Positions 1-7,402 of a DNA stretch of 10,261 nt are shown piece after piece; position 1 is the first letter of the stretch; every line of letters begins with the position of its first letter. Both the position numbers and the translations under genes were made by a program. The stretch lies in NCBI GenBank assembly GCA_002284615.2, contig MU070195.1, forward strand, positions 95,367 through 105,627, read 5' to 3'. Below the pieces are notes generated by a model. The model had not been told where the DNA came from, made no database searches, and was given only the letters and a program-made list of their open reading frames with translations. This stretch comes from Dunaliella salina. Lineage: Eukaryota > Chlorophyta > Chlorophyceae > Chlamydomonadales > Dunaliellaceae.

Positions 1-50
<50 letters not shown>

Positions 51-59
51 CATGCATGC
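1..59. repeat. (CA)n microsatellite with TGCATGC tail
   Basis: An uninterrupted CA dinucleotide tract of 24 units opens the window and runs into an alternating TGCATGCATGC stretch. It lies in the intron just before the first visible exon (acceptor CAG at 81-83). The true array length is unknown because the window edge cuts it. Alternating purine-pyrimidine runs of this kind can adopt Z-DNA and are common in algal introns. Confidence 0.97.
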
Positions 60-83
60 TGACAAACCACCTTCAATACACAG

Positions 84-212
84 GACTACGCTGGCATTGC
101 CTTCAATGACTTTGGCCATGGCAAGCGTGTTGCTGTGGTCAGCCAGGAGGATGCCGCCGTGTGGGTGGGCGAATTCGACTGGACGCGCATGGAGTTTGTG
201 GGCGAGGGAGAG
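84..212 (+). CDS. Internal exon 1 of a host gene, uncharacterised protein
   Basis: This exon is preceded by an AG acceptor (CAG at 81-83) and followed by a strong donor (GTGAGG at 213). It is 129 bp, exactly 43 codons, and open throughout. It encodes an acidic, aromatic segment containing AGIAFNDFGHGK, VAVVSQEDAAVWVGEFDW and FVGEGE. The alternation of short hydrophobic strands and turns resembles a beta-propeller or beta-sandwich blade. Codon use favours C and G at third positions, unlike the AT-richer retroelement DNA to the right. From memory, the joined three-exon protein resembles the C-terminal part of an uncharacterised plant/algal family with a conserved YCN(I/V)EG..W...DQS(I/V) signature. 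I cannot verify that and assign no function. The 5' part of the gene lies outside the window. Confidence 0.75.
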
Positions 213-329
213 GTGAGGAGCTCCGGGCCACATTTCAGCTAGGAGACGCTTTTCTTACCAAAAGGAAGGCTACACGCTGACATTCATTCACTGACCTGAA
301 TCACCTCTTTGGCATCCCTCTCTGCTCAG

Positions 330-394
330 ATCCAACACTTCCCGCGCAACAGCCACTGTGATCAGATCTACTGCAACGTGGAGGGCGTGACATG
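330..394 (+). CDS. Internal exon 2 of the same host gene
   Basis: A pyrimidine-rich tract ending CTCTGCTCAG (to 329) is followed by 65 bp of open frame encoding IQHFPRNSHCDQIYCNVEGV and then T plus two bases of a Trp codon. The donor is GTGCGT at 395. The upstream intron is 117 nt. The phase left at the 3' end (TG) is completed by the first G of the next exon to give Trp, so the join is frame-consistent. The Cys-rich YCNVEG stretch looks like the conserved core of the family. Two residues (H, C) could bind metal, but nothing proves this. Confidence 0.75.
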
Positions 395-771
395 GTGCGT
401 TTCTGAGGGGGCACACTACTTTTTTTTCAATGCCTTGCTCCCATATGTTTGACTCAATTTCTTGAAATGGAAATTCCACATGCAGCTGTGTTGGTCAAAT
501 GCCAAGTGCATGCAAGCAAACAAGGCATCCTCACAGCTCTCTGGATTTATGTGTGCTGCTTTGCACATTTCATGCTATCATTCCGGGTGTCATTGTAGCA
601 AATGTCCCCGCCTGTATGGTGTGCTACGCTGCCAAGCACTACATCTGCTTCTTTTACCCGCAATGCCCTCCTGCTCTGTTTCCTTAGGAATGTTCGGCGA
701 GGCGTGCTTGCATCGCTGCAATCACAAGGTTGCTCCAACCTTAGATGCCTTCAGGCTCACAAGACGTAGAG

Positions 772-1060
772 TGCGCGCATCAGATGGGTGGCAACTTGTC
801 AACAGCACGAAGCAGTGCACTCCCTATCCACCCCCTTGCTGGATAAAGCGTGTTTCCATTGCACGTCCATGTGTTGCATGCACACCTCCCTTGCCTCCAG
901 GCTGGATGTTGAGCGCTTCGTGACCTTCATGCCTGCATGCCTACAGCACGTTTAGTACGCGCATCAGATGGGTGGCACTGTGCCGATTGCACAAAACGGT
1001 GCACCCTCTGCTACCTCGCCCCAATGCAGGCTGGATGATGAGCGCTTCATCTTTGCCACG
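772..1060 (+). repeat. Imperfect tandem duplication of intron 2 end and exon 3 start
   Basis: The phrase GCGCATCAGATGGGTGGCA occurs at about 772 and again at about 958. In both copies it is followed by a diverged stretch, a CAG acceptor, and GCTGGATG-T/A-TGAGCGCTTC, the start of exon 3. Acceptors end at 900 and at 1029. The unit is roughly 185 bp with internal indels. The downstream copy keeps the protein (LDDERFIF). The upstream copy reads LDVERFVTFM and then hits a stop, so it is probably a dead exon copy. Confidence 0.7.
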
Positions 1061-1124
1061 GATGCCTCCAAGTCCAAGCAGGGCCATGAATGCATGAGCC
1101 ACGACCAGTCTGTCGTGATAGCAG
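1030..1124 (+). CDS. Internal exon 3 of the same host gene; seed of the minisatellite
   Basis: The acceptor is CAG at 1027-1029 and the donor is GCAG|GTGAGG at 1125. The exon starts with the G that completes the Trp codon from exon 2, then reads LDDERFIFATDASKSKQGHE followed by CMSHDQSVVIA and one base of the next codon. Spliced, it continues as VEGVTW-LDDERF. The last 40 bp or so, plus the donor and start of the intron, are the founder of the tandem array that follows. If this intron were retained, the frame would stay open to 1342 and add peptide copies of the type AGEAPGC...MHEPR. Confidence 0.72.
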
Positions 1125-1965
1125 GTGAGGCGCCTGGTTGCAAGCAGTGGCATCCTGCCACATGTATGCATGAGCCACGATGTCAGATAGCAGGCGAGGT
1201 GCCTGCTTGCATGCAGTTGTATGCAGTCACACGAGCGCATGAACCAAGACCAGTCTGTTATGAGGTAGCAGGTGAGGCGCCTGGTTGCGTTTATTTACAT
1301 TCAGTCGCATTAATGCATGAGCCACGCAGTCTACTAACGTAAGATAACAGGTGAGGTGCCTGGTTGCATGGAATGGCATTCAGTCGCATGAATGCATGAG
1401 CCAGGACCAGTCTGTCGCGGGATAGCAGGTGAGGAGCCTGGTCGCATGCAGAGGCATCTAGCCACATGAATGCACAGGCTACGACCAGTCTATTGTGAGA
1501 TGGCAGCAGAAGTGCCTGGTCAATTCAGTCACGTGTAGCCACATGAATGCATGAGCCGCGACCAGTCTTTTGTGCGATAGCAGGTGAGGGGTCTTGTCAC
1601 GTTCAGTCGTGTTTAGCCGCATGAGCGCTTGAGCCACAACCGGTCTGCTGTGACATAGCATGTGTGGCGCCCGGTCGCATTAAGTCACATGTAGCTGCAT
1701 GAATGCATGAGCCATGAGTCTGTCGTGACATAGCAGGTGAGGCGCCTGGTCGCATTCCGTCACATTCAGCTGCAGGAGCCACGACCAGTCTGTTGTGGCA
1801 GCAGATGAGGTGGCCTGTCGCATTCAGTCTTGTTCAGGCGCATTAGTGCATGAACCACGACCAGTCTGTTGGGATAGCAAACAAGGCGCCTAGTTGTATT
1901 CAGTCACATGTAGCCGCATGAATACATGAGCCACGACTAGTCTGCTGTGAGGTAGCGAGTGGGGC
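1086..1965 (+). repeat. Exon-derived minisatellite, about 12 units of about 78 bp
   Basis: The consensus CATGAATGCATGAGCCACGA / CCAGTCTGT..TGATAGCAGG / TGAGGCGCCTGGT / CGCATTCAGTCACATGTAGC recurs about 12 times. CAGGTGAGG anchors fall at 1122, 1269, 1348, 1426, 1581 and 1734, with mutated versions at the intermediate positions. The spacing is a steady 77-79 bp. The first unit overlaps the coding end of exon 3 and its splice donor, so the array grew out of an exon-intron boundary. Units are diverged, so the array is not very young. It ends in a decayed unit near 1965. Confidence 0.93.
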
Positions 1966-2623
1966 AGAGGGGCATGGATGCTGCAAGAAGCTTGCCCTGG
2001 AAAGAAAAGAAAACTGCACAGGCAGAGGAAAATCTCCTTACAATGATCAAGGAAAAGGAGGCATTTTGGTCTGAAAAAGCCCTTGTGTCCCCTACACAAA
2101 CCATCAAGGGGGAAAAAAAATGGGGGTTCTGGAGGATTACAGGAAGCACCCGTCTCCTGATTGTGACTGTGAGAGGTCTCCTTGTTATCAATCTCGTGCC
2201 CAGCAGTGACATGTTTATTCTGACGCTGAACAGAATGGGAACAGAGTTCACGTGCAAATGTAGTGGCTTGATGGTAGTCAAGGGTTGTGCCTTTAAGTTG
2301 ACATGGCATGTTACCTACAGCGAGTTCCACCAGCGCCCCACAGAACGTTGCGCAAGGTAATATTCCTCGCGCCAGTATTCTTGCAGAGATCTGCATGCTG
2401 CCTCCATGCCGTTTCCAACTGTTGTTCGGGCCTTGTTTCCTTGCAGCACTTGATTTCAATTGGATGCACATGCTGCTGGTCTTTGCAGCTGGGTAAATGT
2501 GTTGGCCGTCTGTGTAGTCCTGCATCTGCTTGCCCTGAACAGAACAAAGCTGGAAACTTTGCACTTGCATGTCCCATAGATGTCGCTCTATCTCCTACTT
2601 GCCTGGAAAGAAGCTCCTTGCCC
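1966..2623. other. Gene-free intronic stretch
   Basis: I find no exon with convincing splice signals, no repeats and no recognisable protein here on either strand. A 226-codon open frame on the - strand overlaps both this stretch and the minisatellite, but its composition is not protein-like. The stretch is best read as the middle of the large intron between exon 3 and the proposed last exon. Confidence 0.5.
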
Positions 2624-2683
2624 AAGTGTGTGTGGGTGTGGGTGTGGGTGTGGGTGTGGGTGGGTGTGGGTGGGTGTGGGTGG

Positions 2684-2751
<68 letters not shown>
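2624..2751. repeat. (GTGGGT)n grading into (TG)n microsatellite
   Basis: A hexamer-like GTGTGGGTGTGG block (to about 2688) changes into a pure TG run of about 30 units ending at 2751. The composition is the mirror of the (CA)n tract at the window start. The hexamer block probably arose by G substitutions spreading within a TG array. Open frames through it (runs of His-Thr or Val-Cys) are artefacts. Confidence 0.97.
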
Positions 2752-2752
<1 letters not shown>

Positions 2753-2807
2753 ATTGTAAACAACACACCAAAGTTATTCTGTTGATTTCACGATTGATTC
2801 AATGCAG

Positions 2808-2854
2808 CGCTCTCTGGCAGGATGCCAGAGCCAAGGCCTGAGCCGGAGCTGTGA
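2808..2854 (+). CDS. Possible terminal exon of the host gene
   Basis: GATTGATTCAATGCAG (to 2807) is a plausible branch-point/acceptor. The next two bases complete the codon left open by exon 3 (G + CG = Ala). The frame then reads LSGRMPEPRPEPEL and stops at TGA. A Pro-Glu-rich C-terminal tail after the conserved DQSVVIA block is reasonable. The intron would be 1683 nt and hold both repeat arrays. Against it, the chlorophyte-type TGTAA signal nearest the gene is at about 2755, before this exon, and only AATAAA (3095-3100) lies after it. A different last exon or intron retention is possible. Confidence 0.38.
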
Positions 2855-3094
2855 TATCCATGGATGGCCAAATCCCAGCTTCAGAAGGGACATAAGCCTG
2901 CAGCAGGGCCAGCAGCTGGCCCTGGCTCTATTTTGCTCCCAGTGATGCAAATGACTGACCTTCCATTTTCAAATGGAAACGAATATGATGGGAAGATACC
3001 AAAGATGGATGACTCCCTTACATTGTGGAAAATGACATTTTTCGTGATTTTTTTTAATCTGACCATTATTATTCATAAGAGCATCACATTCACC

Positions 3095-3100
3095 AATAAA
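3095..3100 (+). promoter_or_regulatory. Candidate polyadenylation signal AATAAA
   Basis: A canonical AATAAA lies 241 bp after the proposed stop codon, in AT-rich DNA that suits a 3' UTR. If the organism is a chlorophyte, TGTAA would be expected instead, and none is present between the stop and 3460. The assignment is weak. Confidence 0.25.
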
Positions 3101-3422
3101 TGATGAAAACCTGCAGACCCAGATCACCTTCCTGGCCTAAGACCACCCCAAATAGCCCACAGCTCCCGATATCTTTTCTTTATGAACCCCTGGCGAGAAA
3201 GGCTGTGCTGCCAAGGCGGTGTCACAACGAGAGTGCTGCAAGGCAGTTCACTTAGTAGAACATTTTATTAATTTTGTGGCAGCATAGGTTTTACAGGTTA
3301 TACACGAAGAAGCCATCCGTCAAAACACATGACTGCCAGGGTATGACTCGAAAAAGTATAATTTAAAGCTTGTGAAAAAAGGTGTGCACTGGGTGTAGAA
3401 GTAACAATGCACCATTCAAGGA
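3101..3422. other. Intergenic stretch between host gene and retroelements
   Basis: No coding region or repeat is recognised. On the - strand a TGTAA (3295-3291) could serve as the polyadenylation signal of the retroelement to its right, so that element's 3' UTR may extend into this stretch. Confidence 0.4.
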
Positions 3423-3458
3423 ACGTTTACTCTTCAAAAGTTTTGTGAGAGTAAACGT
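3423..3458. repeat. 11-bp perfect inverted repeat at a retroelement 3' boundary
   Basis: ACGTTTACTCT (3423-3433) is matched by AGAGTAAACGT (3448-3458). The 14-nt spacer is itself nearly self-complementary (CAAAAG/TTTTG). It falls exactly where homology between the two E1-type 3' copies (3457 onward and 8721 onward) begins. It could be an RNA hairpin at the element's 3' end or a flanking feature. Confidence 0.7.
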
Positions 3459-3659
3459 AGAAATCTACGCTGGACACGGCCAGTGTGCATTAAGGAAAGA
3501 CCCAACAGTGCGCTGAAATTAACAGTGAGCCGCACCAACGAAGGCTAACTATGAGCAGCCCAGCTAGTGTACATCCGGCAGGTCCTCGGCCATCCGTCCA
3601 GCTGCGCGCCTCGCTGTCCATTGCGCGGCCCCCCCTGCAGCCCCCTCCCCCAAAACCCC

Positions 3660-4083
3660 ATTGCTTATGTTGCTAAATTGGATGGCATTTTTGGTGTTTT
3701 GAATTTTTGTTAGGGACTTTACAGCGTGATGTTGGAGTTCTTTTGCGGTTTTGTAGGCTTTGTCTTTTGTTAGGCTTCAGAGGGGATCATTAGTGTAGGG
3801 GTTGAAGATAGTTCCAGCAACTCCAATTCGTATGATGTGCAATGTGACTCTGTTATTGCAGTGTATGCCCCGGAGATTTTTCATGCACAGGCTGTCAATG
3901 GTGTGTTTGTGCTGGTTTTGTGCAGTATGGAGAATTTGCTCAGGTTTGGTGTCAGAGCAAAATTTTAGCTCAACAAGGTTGATATCTCTGTCCCTGGGAT
4001 TCATATTCTGCGAGTGATGTGTGGAGTCTTTGCCTTCAAGGGACAATACTATTATACCATCAGGGCGTCTGAGCTGTGCATTT
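3660..4083 (-). pseudogene. E1 C-terminal PD-(D/E)XK restriction-like endonuclease
   Basis: The - strand encodes LRRPDGIIVLSLEGKD, with RRPD at 4070-4059, and 29 residues later VELK (3974-3963). RPD...ExK is the catalytic signature of restriction-like endonucleases in R2-type and related non-LTR elements, which nick target DNA to prime reverse transcription. It continues with FCSDTKPEQ, then a Val/Ile-rich strand ending TLHIIRIGVAGTIFNPYT (stop at 3777). After the stop, in the same frame, come SLTKDKAYKTAKELQHHAVK and SLTKIQNTKNAIQFSN, a helical tail. The motif residues are intact. A single premature stop separates core and tail. An E1-type relative with more damage lies at 8716-9225. Confidence 0.75.
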
Positions 4084-4092
4084 GGTGGTTGT

Positions 4093-4761
4093 ATAAGGGT
4101 TTACAAGGGTTTACAATGGTTAGCCTACAGCCCAAATCTATGGCTGATCAGCCGCTGGTGAGACATACACAACCAGCTATCAAGGTTAACAATAAGTTAT
4201 CAAGACCAGTTTCTACAGTGAGTTTGTTCCTAGCGTCCACTGGAGAACGTCAGGGACGCAAGCAAGAAAAAGTCTTGCCAAACATGAATGATGATGCACA
4301 AGGTTTGACGGACAGTATGTCCTGATATGTGCGCATTGGTGCCCTTTTCACCAAAGTTACCACACTTTTTGCGAAGCTGCTGCCCACTGAAGGGCACACA
4401 CTGGCAGTATGTCCTGATATGTGCGCATTGGTGCCCTTTTCACCAAATTGGCCACACTTTTTGGCAATTTGCTGCCCACTGAAGTGCACATACTGACAAT
4501 ACGTACTGTAACGTGCGTGTTGGTGCCCCTTTCACCAAATTGGCCACACCTTTTGGCAATCTGCTGCCCACTGAAGTGCATACACTGGCAATGTGTACTG
4601 TGACATGTGTCTCGGTGCCCTTTTCACCAATTGGCCACACTTTTTGGCGACCTGGTAAAGGACCTGCAGCTATCCTTGAACTGCTTAGCATTGTAGCCTG
4701 GTAACGGCAGCGAATGTCCAAAAAAACCACTATGACCTCCCGGAAAAAGGCCTGGTAAATC
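4093..4761 (-). mobile_element. R-family LINE 3' fragment nested in E1 (copy R1)
   Basis: This 669-bp insert interrupts E1 between its finger and its endonuclease. On the - strand its 3' end reads CATTGTAAACCC then TTGTAAACCCTTAT and stops at the target duplication, the short-repeat tail expected of a LINE. About 60 bp before the tail it shares a conserved segment with the other two R copies (TGGCTGATCRGCC, + strand sense; coding sense ADQP-like). Upstream it holds four 92-bp tandem units. The reverse transcriptase and zinc finger are absent, consistent with 5' truncation or internal replacement by the tandem array. Confidence 0.75.
4314..4655. repeat. Four tandem units of about 92 bp inside R1
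   Basis: GCCC(T/C)TTTCACCAAA recurs at about 4341, 4432, 4524 and 4617, giving periods of 91, 92 and 93 bp. Each unit also carries a CACACTTTTTGGC-like block and GCTGCCCACTGAAG. The first two units are the most alike at their left ends. The last is partial. Open frames in the array are shifted copies of each other and not genes. Confidence 0.92.
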
Positions 4762-4770
4762 GGTGGTTGT

Positions 4771-5275
4771 CTGGATGGAAACGGCTAATTTGAAATGTTT
4801 TGGTGGACATTATTTGGAATTTCCATCTCCAGAGAGTACAGCCTCACTGTATTGCAAGCCATCAGCAGTGCATCTGTAGAGACAATATGAGATTCATAGT
4901 CTCCTTTGCTGATTGCTTCACTGCAGACGCTGAGTGCTTGATGGTGGCGATTTATGCTCATTCTGTTTATCCGTGGGTGAGTGCGTCTGAGTAGCATATG
5001 GGAGGTGCTATCAGGTGCGCCACAAGGAGGGCAAGGATAAGGCCCAGGGTGGCCACTGAAGTGTCTGGCATGTTTGCCATTGAACGGGGTGTCTGTTCGA
5101 TATTTGAGGACATTGGTCTGTTCTTTGAGAATCACAGACTTCATTTGCCAGAAAGCATTTATAATTTCAGAATTTGCAGTGGAGTGAGTATTGGACACCC
5201 TGAGCAGGTTTTGCATATTTTTGGTAACTAAAAGTGCTGAGATTTGCTGTTCCCAATTTGTGCTTTTTATGCATT
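4771..5275 (-). pseudogene. E1 post-RNase H zinc-finger-like region
   Basis: The open part (5216-4788) reads from MQNLLRVSNT through LKYRTDTPFNGKHARHF, then C62-x2-C65-x7-H73-x6-H80, then INRHHQALSVCSEAISKGDY and MEIPNNVHQNISN before a stop. The spacing CPPC...H.....TH followed by R-x-N-x-HH...A matches the finger between RNase H and endonuclease in related elements. The Cys usually found two positions before the final His is Arg here, so the finger is probably damaged. After the stop the frame continues as PFPSRQPP to the insertion site. Confidence 0.65.
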
Positions 5276-5830
5276 ATTTGTGTAAGTTTGTCTTGGAGAT
5301 TCGAAAGGGGAAAACGTTCTGTATGAGAGCTGTTTGTTGTGACAGGTGCAGCAAGCCAATAGAGGTGGGAGAAAGGAGGTTCTGCCTGGTTAAGTGAGGT
5401 GCAGCTTCATCAGGGAACATAGCTGCTTGAAGTGCAAGAGCATCCGCGCCTTCATTACTAAGGATGCCACTGTGTGGTTTTACTTTGTAGTAGTGTATGG
5501 GGCCCTCTGTAGCACAAGTGCAAGTTGTAATTTCTTTGAGTAGTGATGTATGTGAGTGCGTGGACATGTCCATGGGTTTGAGAGTCTGGTTTCTAATGAT
5601 TCAGTGCTGGAGAACTGTCGGTCACAACTGAGGTGTGCCTTTGCTGTAGAGCAACCAAAATTGCAGCGAGCTCTGCACTGTAAATTGTATACATGGGTCC
5701 ACGGCCATCAGGATTTATTGTGCAGGTGATGGTTTCAGAGAAGAGAATGCCTTCCGGGATGAAAAAGGGTGCTCCCGTCTGCTGCGTCTTCCTGTTGGAG
5801 TTTATGACACTGCCATCAGTAAATGTTAGG
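5274..5830 (-). pseudogene. E1 ribonuclease H domain
   Basis: Catalytic landmarks appear in order on the - strand: FTDGSVINS (Asp, TDGS at 5820-5809), YSAELAAILVALQQ (Glu, AELAA at 5676-5662), VVTDSS (Asp, 5622-5611), and YYKVKPHSGILSNEGADALA (last Asp near 5443). This is the D-E-D-D set of retroelement RNase H, which degrades the RNA strand of the RNA-DNA hybrid. The domain is broken by a stop at about 5594 and a one-base frameshift just after TDSS; the second half is an open frame from 5573 to 5274. The triad itself is preserved, so decay is probably recent. Confidence 0.8.
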
Positions 5831-5962
5831 TGTCACCACTTTGGGATCTTTGGTTGTAAGGGTTGCAGGTATGGTTGTACGATAGGTCTAATGGATTTCT
5901 GTTGGCTGTAGATCTTAAAAAGGTTATGTGTGTCATGATGTGAAAGTGCACATCTTTTTCTT

Positions 5963-6412
5963 CATATGCAAGGATTTAGATTTACAATGGGGGGCCTTCC
6001 GCCCCGCCCAGAGTGTTTGGCTGATCGGCCTGTGACTGGTCCTCGCCAGCCATCATAGCGTCCATAAGCTCAGAAATAATAGATAAAGCTTGTTGTTGCG
6101 TTGCAAGAGGAAATCATGTACAGCCTGAACACTAACTTGGTGTAAGTAAGGTTGCTCCAGCAAAAAATTAGCAGAAAAGCAGTTGAACAAGGAAGCATAC
6201 TTTCTCTTCGAAGTACAAACATCTGTGTCTCTGCACACCAAAAGGGCATGAGCTTCATCCTGATTCTCAGCACAAGAGCAGCGGTCACACATGAGAAAGT
6301 TCCGAGTGTGCAAAAAAAAGGAAAGTCTACACAAGCCTGAGGCCGCGTGCATGAAGGGAAGGTCCACTAACTAACAAGCTAGCAAGGTAGCAGTGGCCTC
6401 TCCATGTGCAAG
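5963..6412. repeat. Imperfect 10-bp target-site duplication
   Basis: CATATGCAAG (5963-5972) and CATGTGCAAG (6403-6412) flank the R2 fragment with one mismatch in ten. The left copy directly follows the TTGTAAAT tail, as it should for a LINE. With one mismatch and such length, chance cannot be excluded. Confidence 0.5.
5973..6402 (-). mobile_element. R-family LINE 3' fragment with RT-associated zinc finger (copy R2)
   Basis: The - strand encodes HTRNFLMCDRCSCAENQDEA followed by HALLVCRD and TSKRKYASLF, a C-x2-C...H...C zinc knuckle of the type that follows reverse transcriptase in many LINEs. It continues to AVHDFLLQRNNKLY. A one-base shift then gives ISELMDAMMAGEDQSQADQP and TLGGAEGPPL with a stop at about 5987. 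The 3' tail is CATTGTAAATC. About 430 bp long, it separates the first E1 block from RNase H, two regions that I recall as contiguous in intact relatives, which supports insertion. Confidence 0.65.
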
Positions 6413-7235
6413 ATGTGTTCAAAAAGAGAGAAATTGTTTGTTTCTGCAACCTGTTGACTGCTTCTGTGGAACCACTTCCCTTCGAGAATTGCATATTGTA
6501 AACCTTTGAGCCATTTTGGGATAGTCAGGTAGAGACTTTGCTTTCCCGCATTGTTCCAAACGGCAATAAGCTGCATGTGTCTCGCATCTTTTTCAGGAAG
6601 ACCGAGAGAAAGGAGGAAAACTTGGCTAGGTGGCATGGTTAGGGTAACAAATGAAACAGTGCATGTATCCTTTCTTGGTCCCATCTGGCCGGGGGGGAGC
6701 ATAAAGTCAGCAGTCGGGGTGGTCGTGCTAGCGATTGAAGACATGGCATGCAAGACAAGGTAGTAGATGGATTCGTTGTCATAGGCAGGGTGGCAAAAGG
6801 AGAAGCCTGTGAGCTCGGTTCCAAACACATCAGTGTTGACTCCAAAAACTCTGGCTCGAGCAAGAAGGCTCCAGTATGCCTTCAAGTGGGTGTCGTAGTC
6901 AAGGGGGCTCGCAAGTTTTTTCTTGGGTTACCAGCGCATGGCATGTGAGGGCTCGAAGGATGTGCAACGTGCAATGGTGTGCGCAAAAAGTTGGATTCTT
7001 TTGTTTTTTGTTTGCCTTTTCCAAGGTGCAAAGTGTACCTTAGAAGAAGGCCCATAATTTATGTTGCTTCATTTTGGACGGGGGGCGGAATGAAGGCGCG
7101 GAGACCAGCTTGTCTGGCCGCATTGTATGCTTGAAGCAGAAGATGTAGGCGGTGAGGGGTGATAACACCTGCGCATTTTCCTTTGGTGTCATAAATACAT
7201 GCAGCTTGAGCAATTATAGGACACTTGTGGCCATT
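6403..7235 (-). pseudogene. E1 N-terminal region, possible PCIF1-like methyltransferase relic
   Basis: Two frame-broken parts are seen. The first (7235-7059) has KCAGVITPHRLHLLLQAYNA, a conserved-looking helical block. The second, reached after indels at about 6920, reads LASPLDYDTHLKAYWSLLAR, then FSFCHPAYD (near 6800-6778), ADFMLPPG, and MQLIAVWNNAGKQSLYL with PKWLKGL. An (N/C)-P-P-(Y/F) type motif followed by about 20 helical residues and a hydrophobic F-M-L-P strand recalls PCIF1-family adenine methyltransferases. Here the motif is CHPAYD, lacking the catalytic Asn-Pro-Pro, so any activity would be lost. The family link is from memory and uncertain. That this region belongs to E1 follows from its strand and its position beside RNase H. 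Confidence 0.45.
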
Positions 7236-7402
7236 TGTATCCGTAAATCTGGAATGACAAAGAAGAAGACAAGGTCAAGACGTAGCAGTCCAAATACAAG
7301 CCAGAGGAATTCTGGGCTGTTCAGCAGTATCTTGTTGGATCCAGACACCACGAGATCCACATTTCATAGCCAAATTTCACGGATTTTTGTTAGCATGTTG
7401 CA

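Larger units (their letters stand above)
4084..4770. repeat. 9-bp target-site duplication flanking an insertion
   Basis: GGTGGTTGT occurs at 4084-4092 and at 4762-4770, immediately outside the R-family fragment. When one copy and the intervening DNA are removed, the E1 frame passes through the junction without a shift: ...PFPSRQPP then NAQLRRPDGIIV. This is strong evidence of an insertion with target duplication. Confidence 0.85.

Noticed and set aside
462..923. 153-codon + strand frame in intron 2
   Set aside because: Cys/His-rich composition typical of random translation; it crosses the dead exon copy in another frame; no splice logic.
1086..1965. Regularly spaced repeats as a CRISPR array
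   Set aside because: The units are contiguous with no unique spacers, and the DNA is eukaryotic.
1890..2570. 226-codon open frame on the - strand, the longest in the window
   Set aside because: It spans minisatellite and unique intron, has no domain-like pattern, and its tail is translated repeat units.
2311..2766. Open frames with His-Thr or Val-Cys runs
   Set aside because: Pure translations of the (TG)n and (GTGGGT)n arrays.
3101..3422. Possible small RNA or tRNA gene
   Set aside because: No cloverleaf, A/B box pair or other recognisable structure was found by eye.
4096..4180. + strand reading LQPKSMADQPLVRHTQP and its twin at about 7500 as a conserved protein
   Set aside because: All copies lie at R-element 3' ends, where the - strand ADQP-containing frame and the TTGTAAA tail explain the conservation better.
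4250..4730. Three staggered - strand frames with repeated FSGQQIAK motifs
   Set aside because: They are the 92-bp tandem array read in different frames.
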